DNA from: Saprolegnia diclina VS20
Taxonomy: Eukaryota > Oomycota > Saprolegniomycetes > Saprolegniales > Saprolegniaceae
Direction of reading: 5' to 3'
Assembly: GCF_000281045.1 (NCBI RefSeq)
Contig: NW_008246084.1
Coordinates: 498,870-562,869 of the forward strand
DNA: 64,000 nucleotides
Made by a program: the position numbers and the translations under genes. Shown here piece by piece: positions 10,829 through 21,381 of this stretch. How positions within the stretch are numbered: the first letter of the stretch is position 1; every line of letters begins with the position of its first letter. The notes beneath the pieces are model-generated. The model was given only the letters and a program-made list of their open reading frames with translations, made no database searches and was not told the DNA's origin.

Positions 10829-12139
10829 ATGGAGTTGCGCACGTTCCGCAGCCGTCCGCGCCTCTCGGCTGACTGGAGCGGCGAGTACGAAGAGAAATCC
10901 TCCGAGTGGTTCGAGCTCTTCTTGGACCTTGTGCTCGTCGCCGCCTGCGCCAACGTGGCCGAGAAGCTCAAAGACGAGTTCACGCTCAACGGCTTCATCT
11001 CGTTCACGCTCATGACGAGCTTGTACGTCACGAGCTGGCACTGGTACGCGCACTTCCATGGGCGCTTTAGCGAGTCGTCGCTTGCCCACTACGCGATGCT
11101 CTTCATCCTCCTCGGCGGTCTCGGCACCATGGTGCTTGCGAGCGAACCCGGTTGGCACTTTTCGATCGGTCTTCTCTTCGTGCGCATTGCGCTGCTTGCG
11201 ATGAATGCGGCAGTCTACCGCGTGCTGCCTGCGTCGCGGGACCGTCTCCGCGTCGACATGACGATCCTCGCGTGCAGCTGTGCCGTTCTACTGCTCGCGA
11301 TTGCCCGTCCGATGTGCAGTAGCAACGCGTATATGGTCGTCCTTGTGCTCGAGATTGTCGTGCTCTACGTGAGCCGCATGCGCCACTGGTGTGTCGCGCC
11401 CGGCGACGGCATCCCGGTCAACGTCGAGCACATGAACGACCGCGAAGGCTCGCTGGTGCTCGTTGCGCTCGGCGAAGCGGTCGTGAGTGCCGTCATCAAC
11501 AGCCGCCACGTGTCGTCGCCGCTTCCAAACCGCTTCTACGTCATGATGCTGCTCTCGATGCTCGTCAACTTTGCCCTCGCGCTCTTTTATTTTGCGGTCA
11601 AGCCGCCGCGGACGATGCACGCGGTCCACCAGTCGGTGCGGCGCGCGTCGTTGTTTACGCTTCTCCACGTGCTGTTGCTCCCGACGATTCTGGCGCTGGG
11701 CGTCAGCATGAAGTTCATCGCGGAAGCGGTCTTGCGCAATGAGAAGCTCGATGTGGCGGTTGTGTGGCTGCTATTTGGCGCCATGGCGCTCTGCATGGTG
11801 TGGATCTTTCTGTTGCGCGGACTGCACTACTGGGGCGCACAGCCTGCTACAACAGACCGGCCCAATGTGAAGCGCATCATCCGTGGCTGGTGGGCTCTCA
11901 TGGTGGGCTGGCCGCTTCTCCCGCTTGCAAGTGGCCAAGTGCTCATGGTGATGGCCCCGCGCGGTGTCGACCCGCTCATCGCGTTGGGCGCGGCCGCGGC
12001 CTGTGTCCTCTTTTGGATCTTCTCGGAAACTGCGATCATGAATTATCTTGCCGTGCTCAGTGAAACGACAGGACTTCGAACCCCGGAGCTCTCACCGCTC
12101 GTGCTTCGGGTCAACTCGTCGCGCAACGTAATGAACTAA
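10829..12139 (+). CDS. LtrA-like multipass membrane protein (copy 1)
   Basis: A single exon of 436 residues starts at ATG 10829 (MELRTFRSRPRLSADWSG). It has the two hallmarks of the bacterial low-temperature-requirement A (LtrA) family: an N-terminal E-x-x-FELFLDLVLVA segment at ~25-45 and a central DREGSLVLVALGEAVVSAVI segment. About ten to twelve hydrophobic helices fill the protein, as expected for LtrA. Family function is uncertain; bacterial LtrA was named from a cold-growth phenotype. A close paralogue lies in opposite orientation at 14141-15424, the two facing each other across an unrelated gene. Localisation to a cellular membrane is certain, but which membrane is not visible. Confidence 0.85.
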   Translation: MELRTFRSRPRLSADWSGEYEEKSSEWFELFLDLVLVAACANVAEKLKDEFTLNGFISFTLMTSLYVTSWHWYAHFHGRFSESSLAHYAMLFILLGGLGTMVLASEPGWHFSIGLLFVRIALLAMNAAVYRVLPASRDRLRVDMTILACSCAVLLLAIARPMCSSNAYMVVLVLEIVVLYVSRMRHWCVAPGDGIPVNVEHMNDREGSLVLVALGEAVVSAVINSRHVSSPLPNRFYVMMLLSMLVNFALALFYFAVKPPRTMHAVHQSVRRASLFTLLHVLLLPTILALGVSMKFIAEAVLRNEKLDVAVVWLLFGAMALCMVWIFLLRGLHYWGAQPATTDRPNVKRIIRGWWALMVGWPLLPLASGQVLMVMAPRGVDPLIALGAAAACVLFWIFSETAIMNYLAVLSETTGLRTPELSPLVLRVNSSRNVMN

Positions 12140-12463
12140 GGTTTGAGTGTATTAATACGTGGCAAAACCGTGTGGATCGTTGCGTTTTGAGTCGTGAGCA
12201 AGGGAATCAACTAAGACAATGGGCTGTACCGCCGATTGTCCCTGCCGCGTACGTGCGTACACCAACACCCAAACAAAAGGCTTCAGAAAGCCCATGAGCA
12301 GCTCTAGTGCTTGCTTGGACGAGCATCGCTGGTCCAAGCACACGATCGATGCTGCTTGAGTTTTCCACAAGCTTGTCTTCCTGGCAGATGATAGGCAACG
12401 CTGATTGGTCCATGTCGACTGGATTCGCGCACTGTGATTGGATACATTCCAATTGGCCGTAGC
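12140..12463. other. intergenic / promoter with ATTGG boxes
   Basis: It contains ATTGG at 12404-12408 and 12437-12441 and a palindromic CCAATTGG near 12449, all within 65 bp of ATG 12464. No gene seen. Confidence 0.5.
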
Positions 12464-13435
12464 ATGCGCGCAGGAGTCGGCGACCTCACGGACCTCGGCG
12501 TCCTCGTCGGTAATGCGCCAGCGTCCGTGCTCATTGTCGGCGACGGCAACTTCTCCTACACATGCGCTTTGGCCCGGCACCTACACGCCGAGCGCCAGCG
12601 CCGACCGCTGCCTCGCTTGCGCATCATCGCCACGTCGCTCGACACGGCGGACGAGCTCGCGCGCATGTACCCTGGCTCGGCCGCCAAGCTGGCCGAGATC
12701 CGCGACCACAACATTTCAGTGCTTCACGACTTTAACGCGACCAAGCTCGAAACGTATGGAGACTTGCTGGGTCCCGAGCCATTTGACCGCATCGTGTTCA
12801 ACTTTCCGCACTACGCCGAGGGCGGCAACAAGCGCAACAAGATCAACAAGCACCGACAGCTCCTCACGCAGTTCTTCCAGAGCTGCCATCACGTGCTCGC
12901 TCCGCACGGTCAAATCTGGGTCACCCTCTGCGCGGGCCAAGGCGGCACGCCGGCTGAGACCATTGTCCGCGCCTTTGGGGACACGTGGCAGGTCGCGCAG
13001 TGCGCTGCGAGCGCCAGCTTTCTCCTCTACGACGTCCACGAAGCGCCCGTCGACGCGCTCTTCCAGCTCGGCTACAACAGCGTCGGCCACCGCCTCCAAG
13101 AAAAGGCCTTCCGGACGCACGCCGGGCTCACGCACGTGTTTTGCCGCGACACGATCGGCCACAGCTCGTGCTTTCCGCTCACGTGGTCGCGCGACATTAG
13201 CTTCTGGATCAACGACGGGTTCTCGGACGCCAAGTTGGCGCCCGTTTTGGACACGGTCTTTGGGCCGCAGGTCGAGGTTTCGTGTCTCAAGATTGACGAA
13301 TATGTGAGCGACACCGGGCGACGCGCGTACGGCTACCGCCTCACGTTGTCGTCGTCCGTCTTTGCGCTCTCGAAAGACTATGTCAACGCCAAGTGCGAGG
13401 AGATTGTGGATCTCCTCGATACAAAAGTATGGTAG
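12464..13435 (+). CDS. FDXACB1-like protein: BMT5-like methyltransferase domain plus FDX-ACB domain
   Basis: A single exon of 323 residues starts at ATG 12464. Residues ~22-200 form a Rossmann fold of the 25S rRNA uridine-N3 methyltransferase BMT5-like type (DUF2431): the SAM motif LIVGDGNFSYT, then FNFPHYAEGGNKRNKINKHR, which holds the family NFPH segment. Residues ~230-323 look like a ferredoxin-fold anticodon-binding domain (WSRDISFWIND followed by the beta-alpha-beta pattern), as at the C-terminus of PheRS and of animal FDXACB1. Animal FDXACB1 is longer because of a PheRS-like middle that is absent here. A role in rRNA or tRNA methylation or binding is inferred from the family, not shown. 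Confidence 0.8.
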   Translation: MRAGVGDLTDLGVLVGNAPASVLIVGDGNFSYTCALARHLHAERQRRPLPRLRIIATSLDTADELARMYPGSAAKLAEIRDHNISVLHDFNATKLETYGDLLGPEPFDRIVFNFPHYAEGGNKRNKINKHRQLLTQFFQSCHHVLAPHGQIWVTLCAGQGGTPAETIVRAFGDTWQVAQCAASASFLLYDVHEAPVDALFQLGYNSVGHRLQEKAFRTHAGLTHVFCRDTIGHSSCFPLTWSRDISFWINDGFSDAKLAPVLDTVFGPQVEVSCLKIDEYVSDTGRRAYGYRLTLSSSVFALSKDYVNAKCEEIVDLLDTKVW

Positions 13436-14140
13436 ACGGATTCGTGAAGGACCACCGCCCGTACGTCGAAGTCGTTTCTGCCCACAGAAAGCACTTGACT
13501 AGGTCGTGTAAGACAAAAAGACTTGGGAGTTGCTACGCGTTGCTCCTGGTGGTGTCCTTTCTTGATCTTGGAGCAAGAAAGCCAGCGCGCTTCCGAGCGC
13601 CACGCACGTGTTGATATCACCAGTGTCGTTGTGCGTCGTAGTCGTAATGCGATGGTACGTTGAAGTTTTTCACCAGTGCAACGGAAGGAGCGCTGCAAGG
13701 CTGCATACTGCTCACGAGGCTCTTGTGCCATTGAAAATGAAGAGTGTAAACTAGATGAGCCACTTGTCGACAGCGTCGATTCGCGTCTACCGGATGGGGA
13801 TCTCGCAATGAAAGCTCCCAGTTGATCATTGACACGGCCCCGCCGGCTACAAATGCTGTAAGATATTGTTTGAGGTAGTCATCTCCACCGACGACACCAA
13901 ATGACTCGACGGATAGACCACGGCTTCTGGAATCCAGCCGACAGTAAAAAATCACTGTGCCATTCTCCCATGACAACTTGCGTTGCTTGTGGACCAACGA
14001 CCTGGTCAGCAACAAGGCATTGCTTGACATCACGCTTTATGCTTGAAATGACAATGACCCGGTGGGGCGGGATCGACTTGCGGACGACATGCGTAGTGAG
14101 TTCCAACGCCAAGCAACGTACTAGCATGGACCATGTTGTA
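13436..14140. other. intergenic between convergent genes, nothing recognised
   Basis: This is a 3'-to-3' spacer of ~700 bp between the FDXACB1-like gene and LtrA copy 2. Short frames on both strands show no domain. Confidence 0.5.
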
Positions 14141-15424
14141 CTAGAGCGTCGAGTCCTGCTTGGACAGCAGCGGGCCGTTCTCGGCGAGAAGATGGTCGAT
14201 GTTGCCGTAGCCCGTGGCCGCGAGGAGGTGCATGATGGCAGTCTCACTCACGAGCCACACAACAACGCATGCGACCGCGACGCTGAGCGCAGTAATAGGG
14301 TCCACGGGTCCTTGCCACGTCAAGACGTACGCGCATACCAAGAGCAGAAAGGGCCATGCGACAAAGATGCCCCACCACGCATACTTGATGCGCTTGACGC
14401 ACGGCGGGTCGGTGGCTTCCGGCTGGCGGCCACCAAAGTGCAGCACACGCAGCACAAGCATGAGTGCCATCGCCGCCGAAATCGCGCCAAAGAAGAGCCA
14501 TACGGACGTTGGCGCCAAGAGCGCGTTCGCCAAGACGGCCGCCGACACGAGCTTGGTGCCAACGCCAACGACGAGCAAGGTCGGCACTAGGGCAAAGTGG
14601 ACGTACGTAAACACAAAGCCGGTGACGTACGACCGGCGCAGTGCGTGGAGCTCGCGCGGCGGCTGCAGCGAAAAGTAGTAGATCGCAAGCGACAAGATCA
14701 CAAAGAGCGAGAGCTGCATCGCGACGTAAAAGCGCGGCGTGAGCTCGAGGTCGCGGCTGTTGATGACCGCGCTCACGACCGACTCGCCGAGCGTGACCAT
14801 GACGAGGCAGCCCTCGCGCTCGTTCATGTGGTCAATGTTGAGGGGGACGTGCACGGTGCGAAAGCTGAGCCAGATCGCGGAGGCAAACTGCATGACCCAC
14901 TCGAGCACAAAGCCAAGAAAGTACGCCGGTAATGTGAACGACGGCGGTAGGTACAAGCTCGCAAGCAAGAGTGCGATCGAGAGCAGCTGCAGGACAATAT
15001 CGACACGGAGCTTGGAGCGCGCGCGCGGGAGGCAGCCGTAGACCGAGAGCTTCATGAGCACAATCGACGAGCGCAAGACGATGAGGCCAACTGTAAAGGT
15101 CGGCGACGGTGTGGACGAGAGCACCATCGTGCCAAGGCCCACGAGAAGCACGTACAGGAAGAGATAGTGCAGCAACGATGTCTCGCTATACCGCGCGTTG
15201 AAGAGCGTGTACATGTGCCAGACCGAGACGTACACGAGGCTCATCGCACCCAAGAGGAGGAGGCCATGGACGCTAACGTCTTCCTTGAGGCCTTCGGCAA
15301 CGTTGGAGCAGGCCGCAACCATGATGAGGTCGAGGAAGAGCTCGAACCAGCCCGCTGACTTTTCCTCGTACTCGCCGCTCCAGTCGGCCGACAGCGTCGC
15401 GCGCCCATAGAACGTTCGGAGCAT
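14141..15424 (-). CDS. LtrA-like multipass membrane protein (copy 2)
   Basis: A single exon of 427 residues starts at ATG 15424 (MLRTFYGRATLSADWSGEYE). It aligns from end to end with the gene at 10829-12139: the same LSADWSGEYEEKS start, WFELFLDLIMVA, the HMNEREGCLVMVTLGESVV block, and a C-terminal SETAIMHLLA region corresponding to SETAIMNYLA. It is also rich in transmembrane helices. The two copies are clearly diverged, so the inverted duplication is not recent. Function is as uncertain as for copy 1. Confidence 0.85.
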   Translation of the reverse strand: MLRTFYGRATLSADWSGEYEEKSAGWFELFLDLIMVAACSNVAEGLKEDVSVHGLLLLGAMSLVYVSVWHMYTLFNARYSETSLLHYLFLYVLLVGLGTMVLSSTPSPTFTVGLIVLRSSIVLMKLSVYGCLPRARSKLRVDIVLQLLSIALLLASLYLPPSFTLPAYFLGFVLEWVMQFASAIWLSFRTVHVPLNIDHMNEREGCLVMVTLGESVVSAVINSRDLELTPRFYVAMQLSLFVILSLAIYYFSLQPPRELHALRRSYVTGFVFTYVHFALVPTLLVVGVGTKLVSAAVLANALLAPTSVWLFFGAISAAMALMLVLRVLHFGGRQPEATDPPCVKRIKYAWWGIFVAWPFLLLVCAYVLTWQGPVDPITALSVAVACVVVWLVSETAIMHLLAATGYGNIDHLLAENGPLLSKQDSTL

Positions 15425-16424
15425 CGCGTTGGCCTCTACCGCTGCTCTACCGCTCACAACTAAAAATCGGCATGTGCCACTTGCCACCGCCTGTTGGCCA
15501 CTCGCCGCGCAGATCGTGCATGTGATAGGGCGGAACACGTCACCACAAACAATGACTGCATCGCTCGTTCAGACCACACACTGAGCGGAATGAGCTGCTT
15601 GATGGCTCAGGAAAGCTCAGCGCTGAGTGTAGTGGAAAGGACGTGAACGCGTTCGAATTTTAGGCTGCACCAATGAACGGCCGTGCACACGAAATACGTG
15701 CTGTGGATTGGTCAAATCGCATTCTACATTCTATGCTGTTTGATTGGCCAACACGAGATTTGCCTCAAGCCAAATTGTCTACTACCTTCATCTCGAGTCA
15801 GGGAAATCGAGCGAGTCTGTTGTCATCGCCATGCCAAACGTGCTAGACAATGCATGATGTCATCTCCAAGCTCATGCACAGTCTCTCCTGCCTCGGTCGA
15901 TGCATCGCACCGCCGTCAAGATGCCATCTTGCCCTGACAGCACTCAAGGGCGTCTAGATATGGTACTTGACCTTCACAAATGCCTGGACCATGACGGGTC
16001 GGTCTCGCTTCCAAGGCTTGCGCATCCAGCACACAAGACCGGCTTGCTGAAGCTTGGGACAATGAGAGACTTGGAGTTAGCCGGATCGAGAGAGTATGTA
16101 CTAGTTAGTACATGACCAAGTAACTAATCGCGGGTGCTCGATGGCTTCTGGAAGCGTGCTCAAGTACGATCACCATGCGAGAAAGATCCCGGCAGTGGAC
16201 CGGGCTGCAATAAAAACGAATTCGTGGGCATTGTCTTGGTTGACGTATGTAACATAAACATTTGTAATAAAACGCCCTCATCCAGTCGCTCGGAATAAAA
16301 TCACACGGAGTGGATACAAACCTCCATATATTGTTTTGCATTAAAAAAGCGCGTCGCCGTCGGTCCGAGATTTTCTTTCCGCTTGCACCGGGGAAGACAG
16401 CAAGAGCAGGACGACGAGCGCAGC
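15425..16424. other. divergent intergenic region with ATTGG boxes
   Basis: It holds ATTGG motifs near 15708 and 15743 and a CCAAT near 15671, between the divergent LtrA copy 2 and the ubiquitin-like protein gene. No additional gene seen. Confidence 0.5.
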
Positions 16425-18541
16425 ATGAACGACCGATTGACGACGCATGAAGATGCTGGCGAAGGACCCCAGGTAGAGGGACATGCATCGGCGTCAACCG
16501 CCGGCAGCATCGACCTCAACGTCAAGACCCTCGACCACCGGGTCTACCGCGTGAACCTCCTCGCGTCGTCGTCCGTGCCACAGCTCAAGCGCAAGATTGA
16601 GGACGAGACAGGCGTCGTCTCGGACCGCCAGCGCCTCATCTTCCGTGGGAAGGTCCTCAAAAACGAGCGCGATCTGGCGTTCTATGCGCTTGAAGATGGA
16701 CACACGTTGCACCTCGTGATCCGGCCTTTGGACGCAGACCAAGCATCGGCCACGCCCGAGCAAGCACCACAGCGTGCACCGACGCCATCGCCGACCGCAA
16801 GCAGCACCTCGTCGACGAACGACGAGCCGGACCCGTCGTTGCTCAACCCATCGGCAAACACTGGTGGTTTGCCGATGAACCGCGTGCTCATGGGTGCAAC
16901 GATCACGCTTCCGGAGGGCCAGCGGGGCATGCCCTTCTTGCAGTCGATCCTCTCCAACATCATGAGCACAGTGCAAGGACTGCAGGACGAGAACGGCGAG
17001 GTGCCACAACAGGAACCGGCGCATGCCCCGCAAGAAGCCCCGCGGGCGCGCGGGCGCCCTGCGAGTGCTTCAACCCTCGAGCGGGTCGTCCGACGTGCAT
17101 CGAGCAACCGCTCCCGCGCCAGCCGCCTCGAAAGCACGCTGCGTACGATCTCGCAGTACTTGGACAACGCAGGTACTTGTGCTCGTCCCATCTGAGCGCA
17201 GGGTACGATCGTGCTGTAGAAACCGCCTTTCCGACGAGCGTGACCGACGCCACGAACATGCCGGCGCTGAACGACGCCGACTTTGAGACGCTTCGAGACC
17301 AACTTGCTTCGTACGTGGCGCTGCTCCAGCGCTTCCAGCCGCAACTGGCGCACATCCCGACCACGTTGCAGCAGCTTCATGCGCTCCGTGAGGACCGCGC
17401 GGCTCAAGGCCCGTTGGTGGTGCCGTTCGTGCGTGCGATCGAGACGCTCCAAGCGTTTGGCGATCTCTGCAAGCTGCTTGCGCTCATGAGCCGTCGCCTC
17501 TTTCTGCGCTTCCACAGCACGGACGCCTTCAACCCAACGTCGGCCGACCAGCCCAGCGCTCCCGAAGCGCCGGCACCGCCAAACGAGAACGCGCCGACCG
17601 ACGAGACGCGGGCGCAGCGCATGTCGCAGCTGTACTCGATCATGATGAACCAACTCGGCGGCGGTTCGGCCGCCACGGGCGATGCCAATGGTAGCAACAA
17701 CGGCCCGAGCATTGTGCAGGCGCAGATCCCGCTACCGGCCGGGCTCCTTCAGCAGCTTCGCGAGAGCCTCCCCGAAGGCGCCGACCACGACCATTTCGAA
17801 TTTGAAGCAACAATTCCGATTTGGCAAGTCATCCCGATGCTCCAGCCGACTCCGACCGCGGCCCCGCAAGAGGCCGCTGCCGCCCCTCCTGCTGCTGTCG
17901 CTGCGCCACCAACGTCGCCGCAGTGGGACTTTGAGGGCTTTGCGCAGTTTCTCATGGTCGAGGTGCCGGCGTACGAGCTCTACGGCCTTTTGAGCGGCCA
18001 GCGCGCGAGCCTTCAAGCCATCCTCCGCCGCATTGGTGCGCGCATGTTGGAAGGCCCCGAGATGCCGCCGATGGCGCCGGGCAGCAACCGTGAGTGGTCG
18101 ACTCGCTTTATCAACGCACTTCGGGATGCGGTCGGGCGCGGCCCGCGGTTCCCGTCGCCCGTCTTCCGCACGAACGTGCTCTCGGAGCTCGTCGAGCGAG
18201 TCTCGCCGTTCATCCCGGAGCTCATCCACCTCTGCATTCGTGCGACGACGGTCACCACGTCGCATACGCACGCGTCGGCCGTCGCGTTTATGGACACGGT
18301 GGTCGACTTTCTCGGGCACATGGCGCGCCAGTTTGTGACAGACCTGCGCTCGTTGCTCGTGGATGCAACAACGCCGACGGCGACGGCCCTCGAGCGCGTC
18401 CTCAACCACTGCGGTGTCCACGGTCCATTTGCCGCCTTTGCGGTCGACGCGTTTTTGAATTGGCCCGCGGTCGGTGCGTCGCGCCGCCGCCCGGCCGAGA
18501 CGCCGTCGGCGCCAGATGCCAAGCGGCCGCGCCGTGCGTAG
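16425..18541 (+). CDS. ubiquitin-like/BAG6-type protein
   Basis: Exons 16425-17172 and 17220-18541 flank a 47-nt phase-1 intron (GTACTT...TGTAG); the product is 689 residues. Residues ~28-100 are a ubiquitin-like domain (DLNVKTLDHRVYRVNL, then QRLIFRGKVLKNERDLAFY). A long Pro/Ala/Ser/Gln-rich middle follows with helical segments, and the protein ends in a basic RRRPAETPSAPDAKRPRRA stretch resembling a nuclear localisation signal. The layout (N-terminal UBL, low-complexity middle, helical C-terminal half) resembles BAG6/Scythe, a chaperone holdase for tail-anchored and defective proteins, but no BAG domain can be confirmed by eye; a ubiquilin-like shuttle is the alternative. It is tail-to-tail with the next gene, 62 bp apart. 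Confidence 0.7.
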
Positions 18542-18603
18542 GCGACATTGGTATTTTATAATAATTTATCTTTTCGAGATGCAACGCGCTGCTGTCGGGT
18601 GCG

Positions 18604-20575
18604 TTAGGCGCGGAGGCTGGCGGCGTCGGCGACCATGTCGTCGTAGAGGCGCTCAAAGTGCAGCGCGGAAAACGGCGTGAACGTCGCCGCGTACTCCCAG
18701 AGGCACGTCGCGAGCTCGTCCATCGCCAAGTCGTCTTCGCGACACACGAGGCTGTCGATGACACCGCCAATCTCGACGAGGTACTTGCTCACTTTTTCAA
18801 CGAGCACGTCGTCGCTGTGGTCTTCGCCCCACGATGAGATTTTTTGGACCTTCTTGAGCGTCAACTTGACGTCTTTGAGAAGCGCTTTCGGGTCCCACTT
18901 GGTGACGAGCTGCTCGGACGTCAGAAGGACTTTCATGGGCTTTTGGGGCGGCATGATGCGAATGTTCTTGCCGCCGTAGCGCGGCATGACCGTGTTGGCG
19001 CCACTCGTCTCGTCCGCCGAGATCTCGCCCTCCTCTTCGCTCTCGACCGGCGCCGGCGGCAGCACGCGGAGTTGCTTGCCGCCAAACGACGGCGTTGGCT
19101 GCTGGGCCACGTGCTCGCGACGGATCGAGTCGGACGTCGACGGCGTCGACAGCGGCTTGCCAGATGGCGACGGCAGCTTGCGCAAGAGGTCTTCGGCGCG
19201 GCCCTTGAGGCGTGTGCCTGTGAGCACGCGATGCTTCTCAAACGCGAGCTTGGCATCCCCGAGGATGTCTTCCCAGTACCCGACGCCGTGGATGTACACG
19301 CCAAGGAGCAGCGCACGGTCCTTGGCCGGGCACCAGTCGCACTCCTTCTCCACGTAGCCCCACACGGGCATTTGCTCAATGCCAAGATCGACAAGGTCCC
19401 GGCGTGAGGTCGCAAGCCCATAGGCGCTAGTCAGAATCTGAGATCGGGTCGAGAGGGAATAGGCTACCCTTGGCTCGGGTTGCCCGACTTTTTGAGGGCG
19501 CGCTGGACCGCCACGCGGAGCTTGAGGTTCTCTTGGAGACGCTCGATGAGCGCGGCGGGTTTGATGTCGACGTCGCCAAACTTGACAGTCTCCTCTGCGA
19601 GATTCGCGTGGCAAAGCCCGACGAGTTCGTTCGTGACCGTTTGGATAATGTCGTCGGGCAGCTTGAGACTGTTGCAGAGCTTGGCTCGCACAATGTAGTT
19701 GGGCTGCCGCAGCTCGTCGCCGAACGAGCTCTGATCTTCGTTGCAGCCAGGCGCGTCCGTGAGGTCGCCGTACCGCTGCAGCGCCTTGTGGATCGTGCGG
19801 ACAATCTTCGGGTTCGTTCGCGCATCTAGCATCGCGTGAGTCCGACGACGCTATTGACGTCGTACGTACCGGCGAGGAGGTCGGCCGGATCGGCATCGGG
19901 CAGCGGCGATCCCCCAGGTGCACTGAAGGCTGTCACTGCCGTCGTGCTTTTCGAAGGCCGGCTAATGTTGGTGACAATCGAGACGGCGCTCGTGGTCTTG
20001 GCCGCCTTGGGCGCGGACTTGGCCGCGCCGCGGCCGCCGCCTCCACGACCGGCCAGCTTCTGTGTCAAGCGCGCACGTGCCGAGTTGGGTTTGACTTTGG
20101 CCTTGAGATCGGCCGTCGGCAGCGGAATCGGCCCCGCCTCGGCGATGGGCTGCAGCGCCGGCGAGACCGTACGCCGAACCGCATGCGGGCGGGCGTCGCT
20201 GCTGGGCTCCTTGGCGATGGACGAAAAGGTCGACGCCTTGCCCTTCTTCTTGCTAATATCGCGCTGAATCTCTTCAATAGACCGGCGATCGCGCTTGCGC
20301 GTGCCGAGGGGCATGAACTCTTCCTTGTCCGCCACGGCCTTTCGGATCGCGTTCCGGTTGGGCATGGCGGCTTCCGGCGACGAGCTCATGACGGGCTTGG
20401 CGTCAGGCACGGCGCGCGCGGCCGATGGCGCGGCTTCGGACGCGTTGTCCTCGGCTTCCGACTCGGACGACGACGACGAGTCGCTGGACGACGAGCTGTC
20501 GCTGTCGCTGCCGTCGGACGAGCTGTTGCTGCCGCTGTCGGACAAGGACTTGATGGGCTCGGCGGGAGATGCCAT
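18604..20575 (-). CDS. CHD1 C-terminal-like protein without the ATPase motor
   Basis: Exons 20575-19870, 19825-19468 and 19426-18604 are joined across 44-nt and 41-nt introns; the product is 628 residues. The N-terminus has a Ser/Asp/Glu-rich run (~15-45) then basic low-complexity sequence. Residues ~235-450 resemble the region after the helicase in CHD1, including a SANT/SLIDE-like segment (CDWCPAKDRALLLGVYIHG). The C-terminal ~110 residues resemble the CHCT (DUF4208) helical domain, ending in LWEYAATFTPFSALHFERLY. No chromodomain and no Snf2 ATPase are present, so it may be a stand-alone chromatin-binding subunit. Nuclear localisation is inferred. Confidence 0.65.
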
Positions 20576-21381
20576 GGTCTGCTACTGCTTGGATCAACTG
20601 CGACGAGAACGGACCGAGCTCAGCGGCGATCGCCTCCTTGCATGCAAAGGAGAGACAAATTGGGTTGTGTGGTTTACCGCAATTTATTTATACGCCGTTC
20701 AATTCGGACTTTGCCGAATTCTACGCGCCCCCCAATGTATTGCGCGCCAGTCCCGCACCCCACAAAATCCGAATCTCACGCAACGACAATCGGCAAAGTC
20801 CCAATTGAAAACAGCGTCGACCCATCCACGTTAGCGTGGAGACGTCGATCATGCACCGGACGAGATTCCATGACCCCATGCTATCAACAGCAGTAGTGCT
20901 TCAGCTACAGACAAAGCTGGAAGTCTTCGCTGCATAAAGCCTGGATGCTATGCAGTGGCCACCTCCTACCCTCGCAACCTCCAGCGCTCAAGACGACGAC
21001 GACGCAGGCGACGACGGCGAGATTCCTTTTTGCCACATCTTGGAACGTATGGAGGACTTTGACGTGCTTTGCGTTGGTATCGTATCGCGAGGTTGAGCTG
21101 CCTTTGCTAGCGGAATGGACGACCTACGGACCCACTCAACCCTCGTGATCGGTCCTCCTACAATTATGACTCGTTTAGTGATCGAGATACTCTAGTACGA
21201 TCGTAGTTGATAGCGCAGTAAGGGTCACGAGATATATTAGTGTTTGAGGTACTGTCCATGAGATCGACGATCTCTGGCGGCCACCGCGCTCGTCGTCGCG
21301 CCGCCATCTTGTCTCTTTGACTCGGATGAAACGAAGGAGACGCTCGGAGCCTAAATTTAGGCCACTGAAACATTCGCGAGG
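20576..21381. other. divergent intergenic region, nothing recognised
   Basis: An 806 bp spacer separates the CHD1-like gene and the TTLL gene, which start in opposite directions. It carries both promoters; no CCAAT box stands out near ATG 21382. Confidence 0.5.

Noticed and set aside
17173-17200. Earlier AG acceptor (GCGCAG at about 17200) for the BAG6-like gene intron
   Set aside because: It would give a 28-nt intron and the wrong frame; the TAG at 17218-17219 keeps phase 1 and continues the protein.
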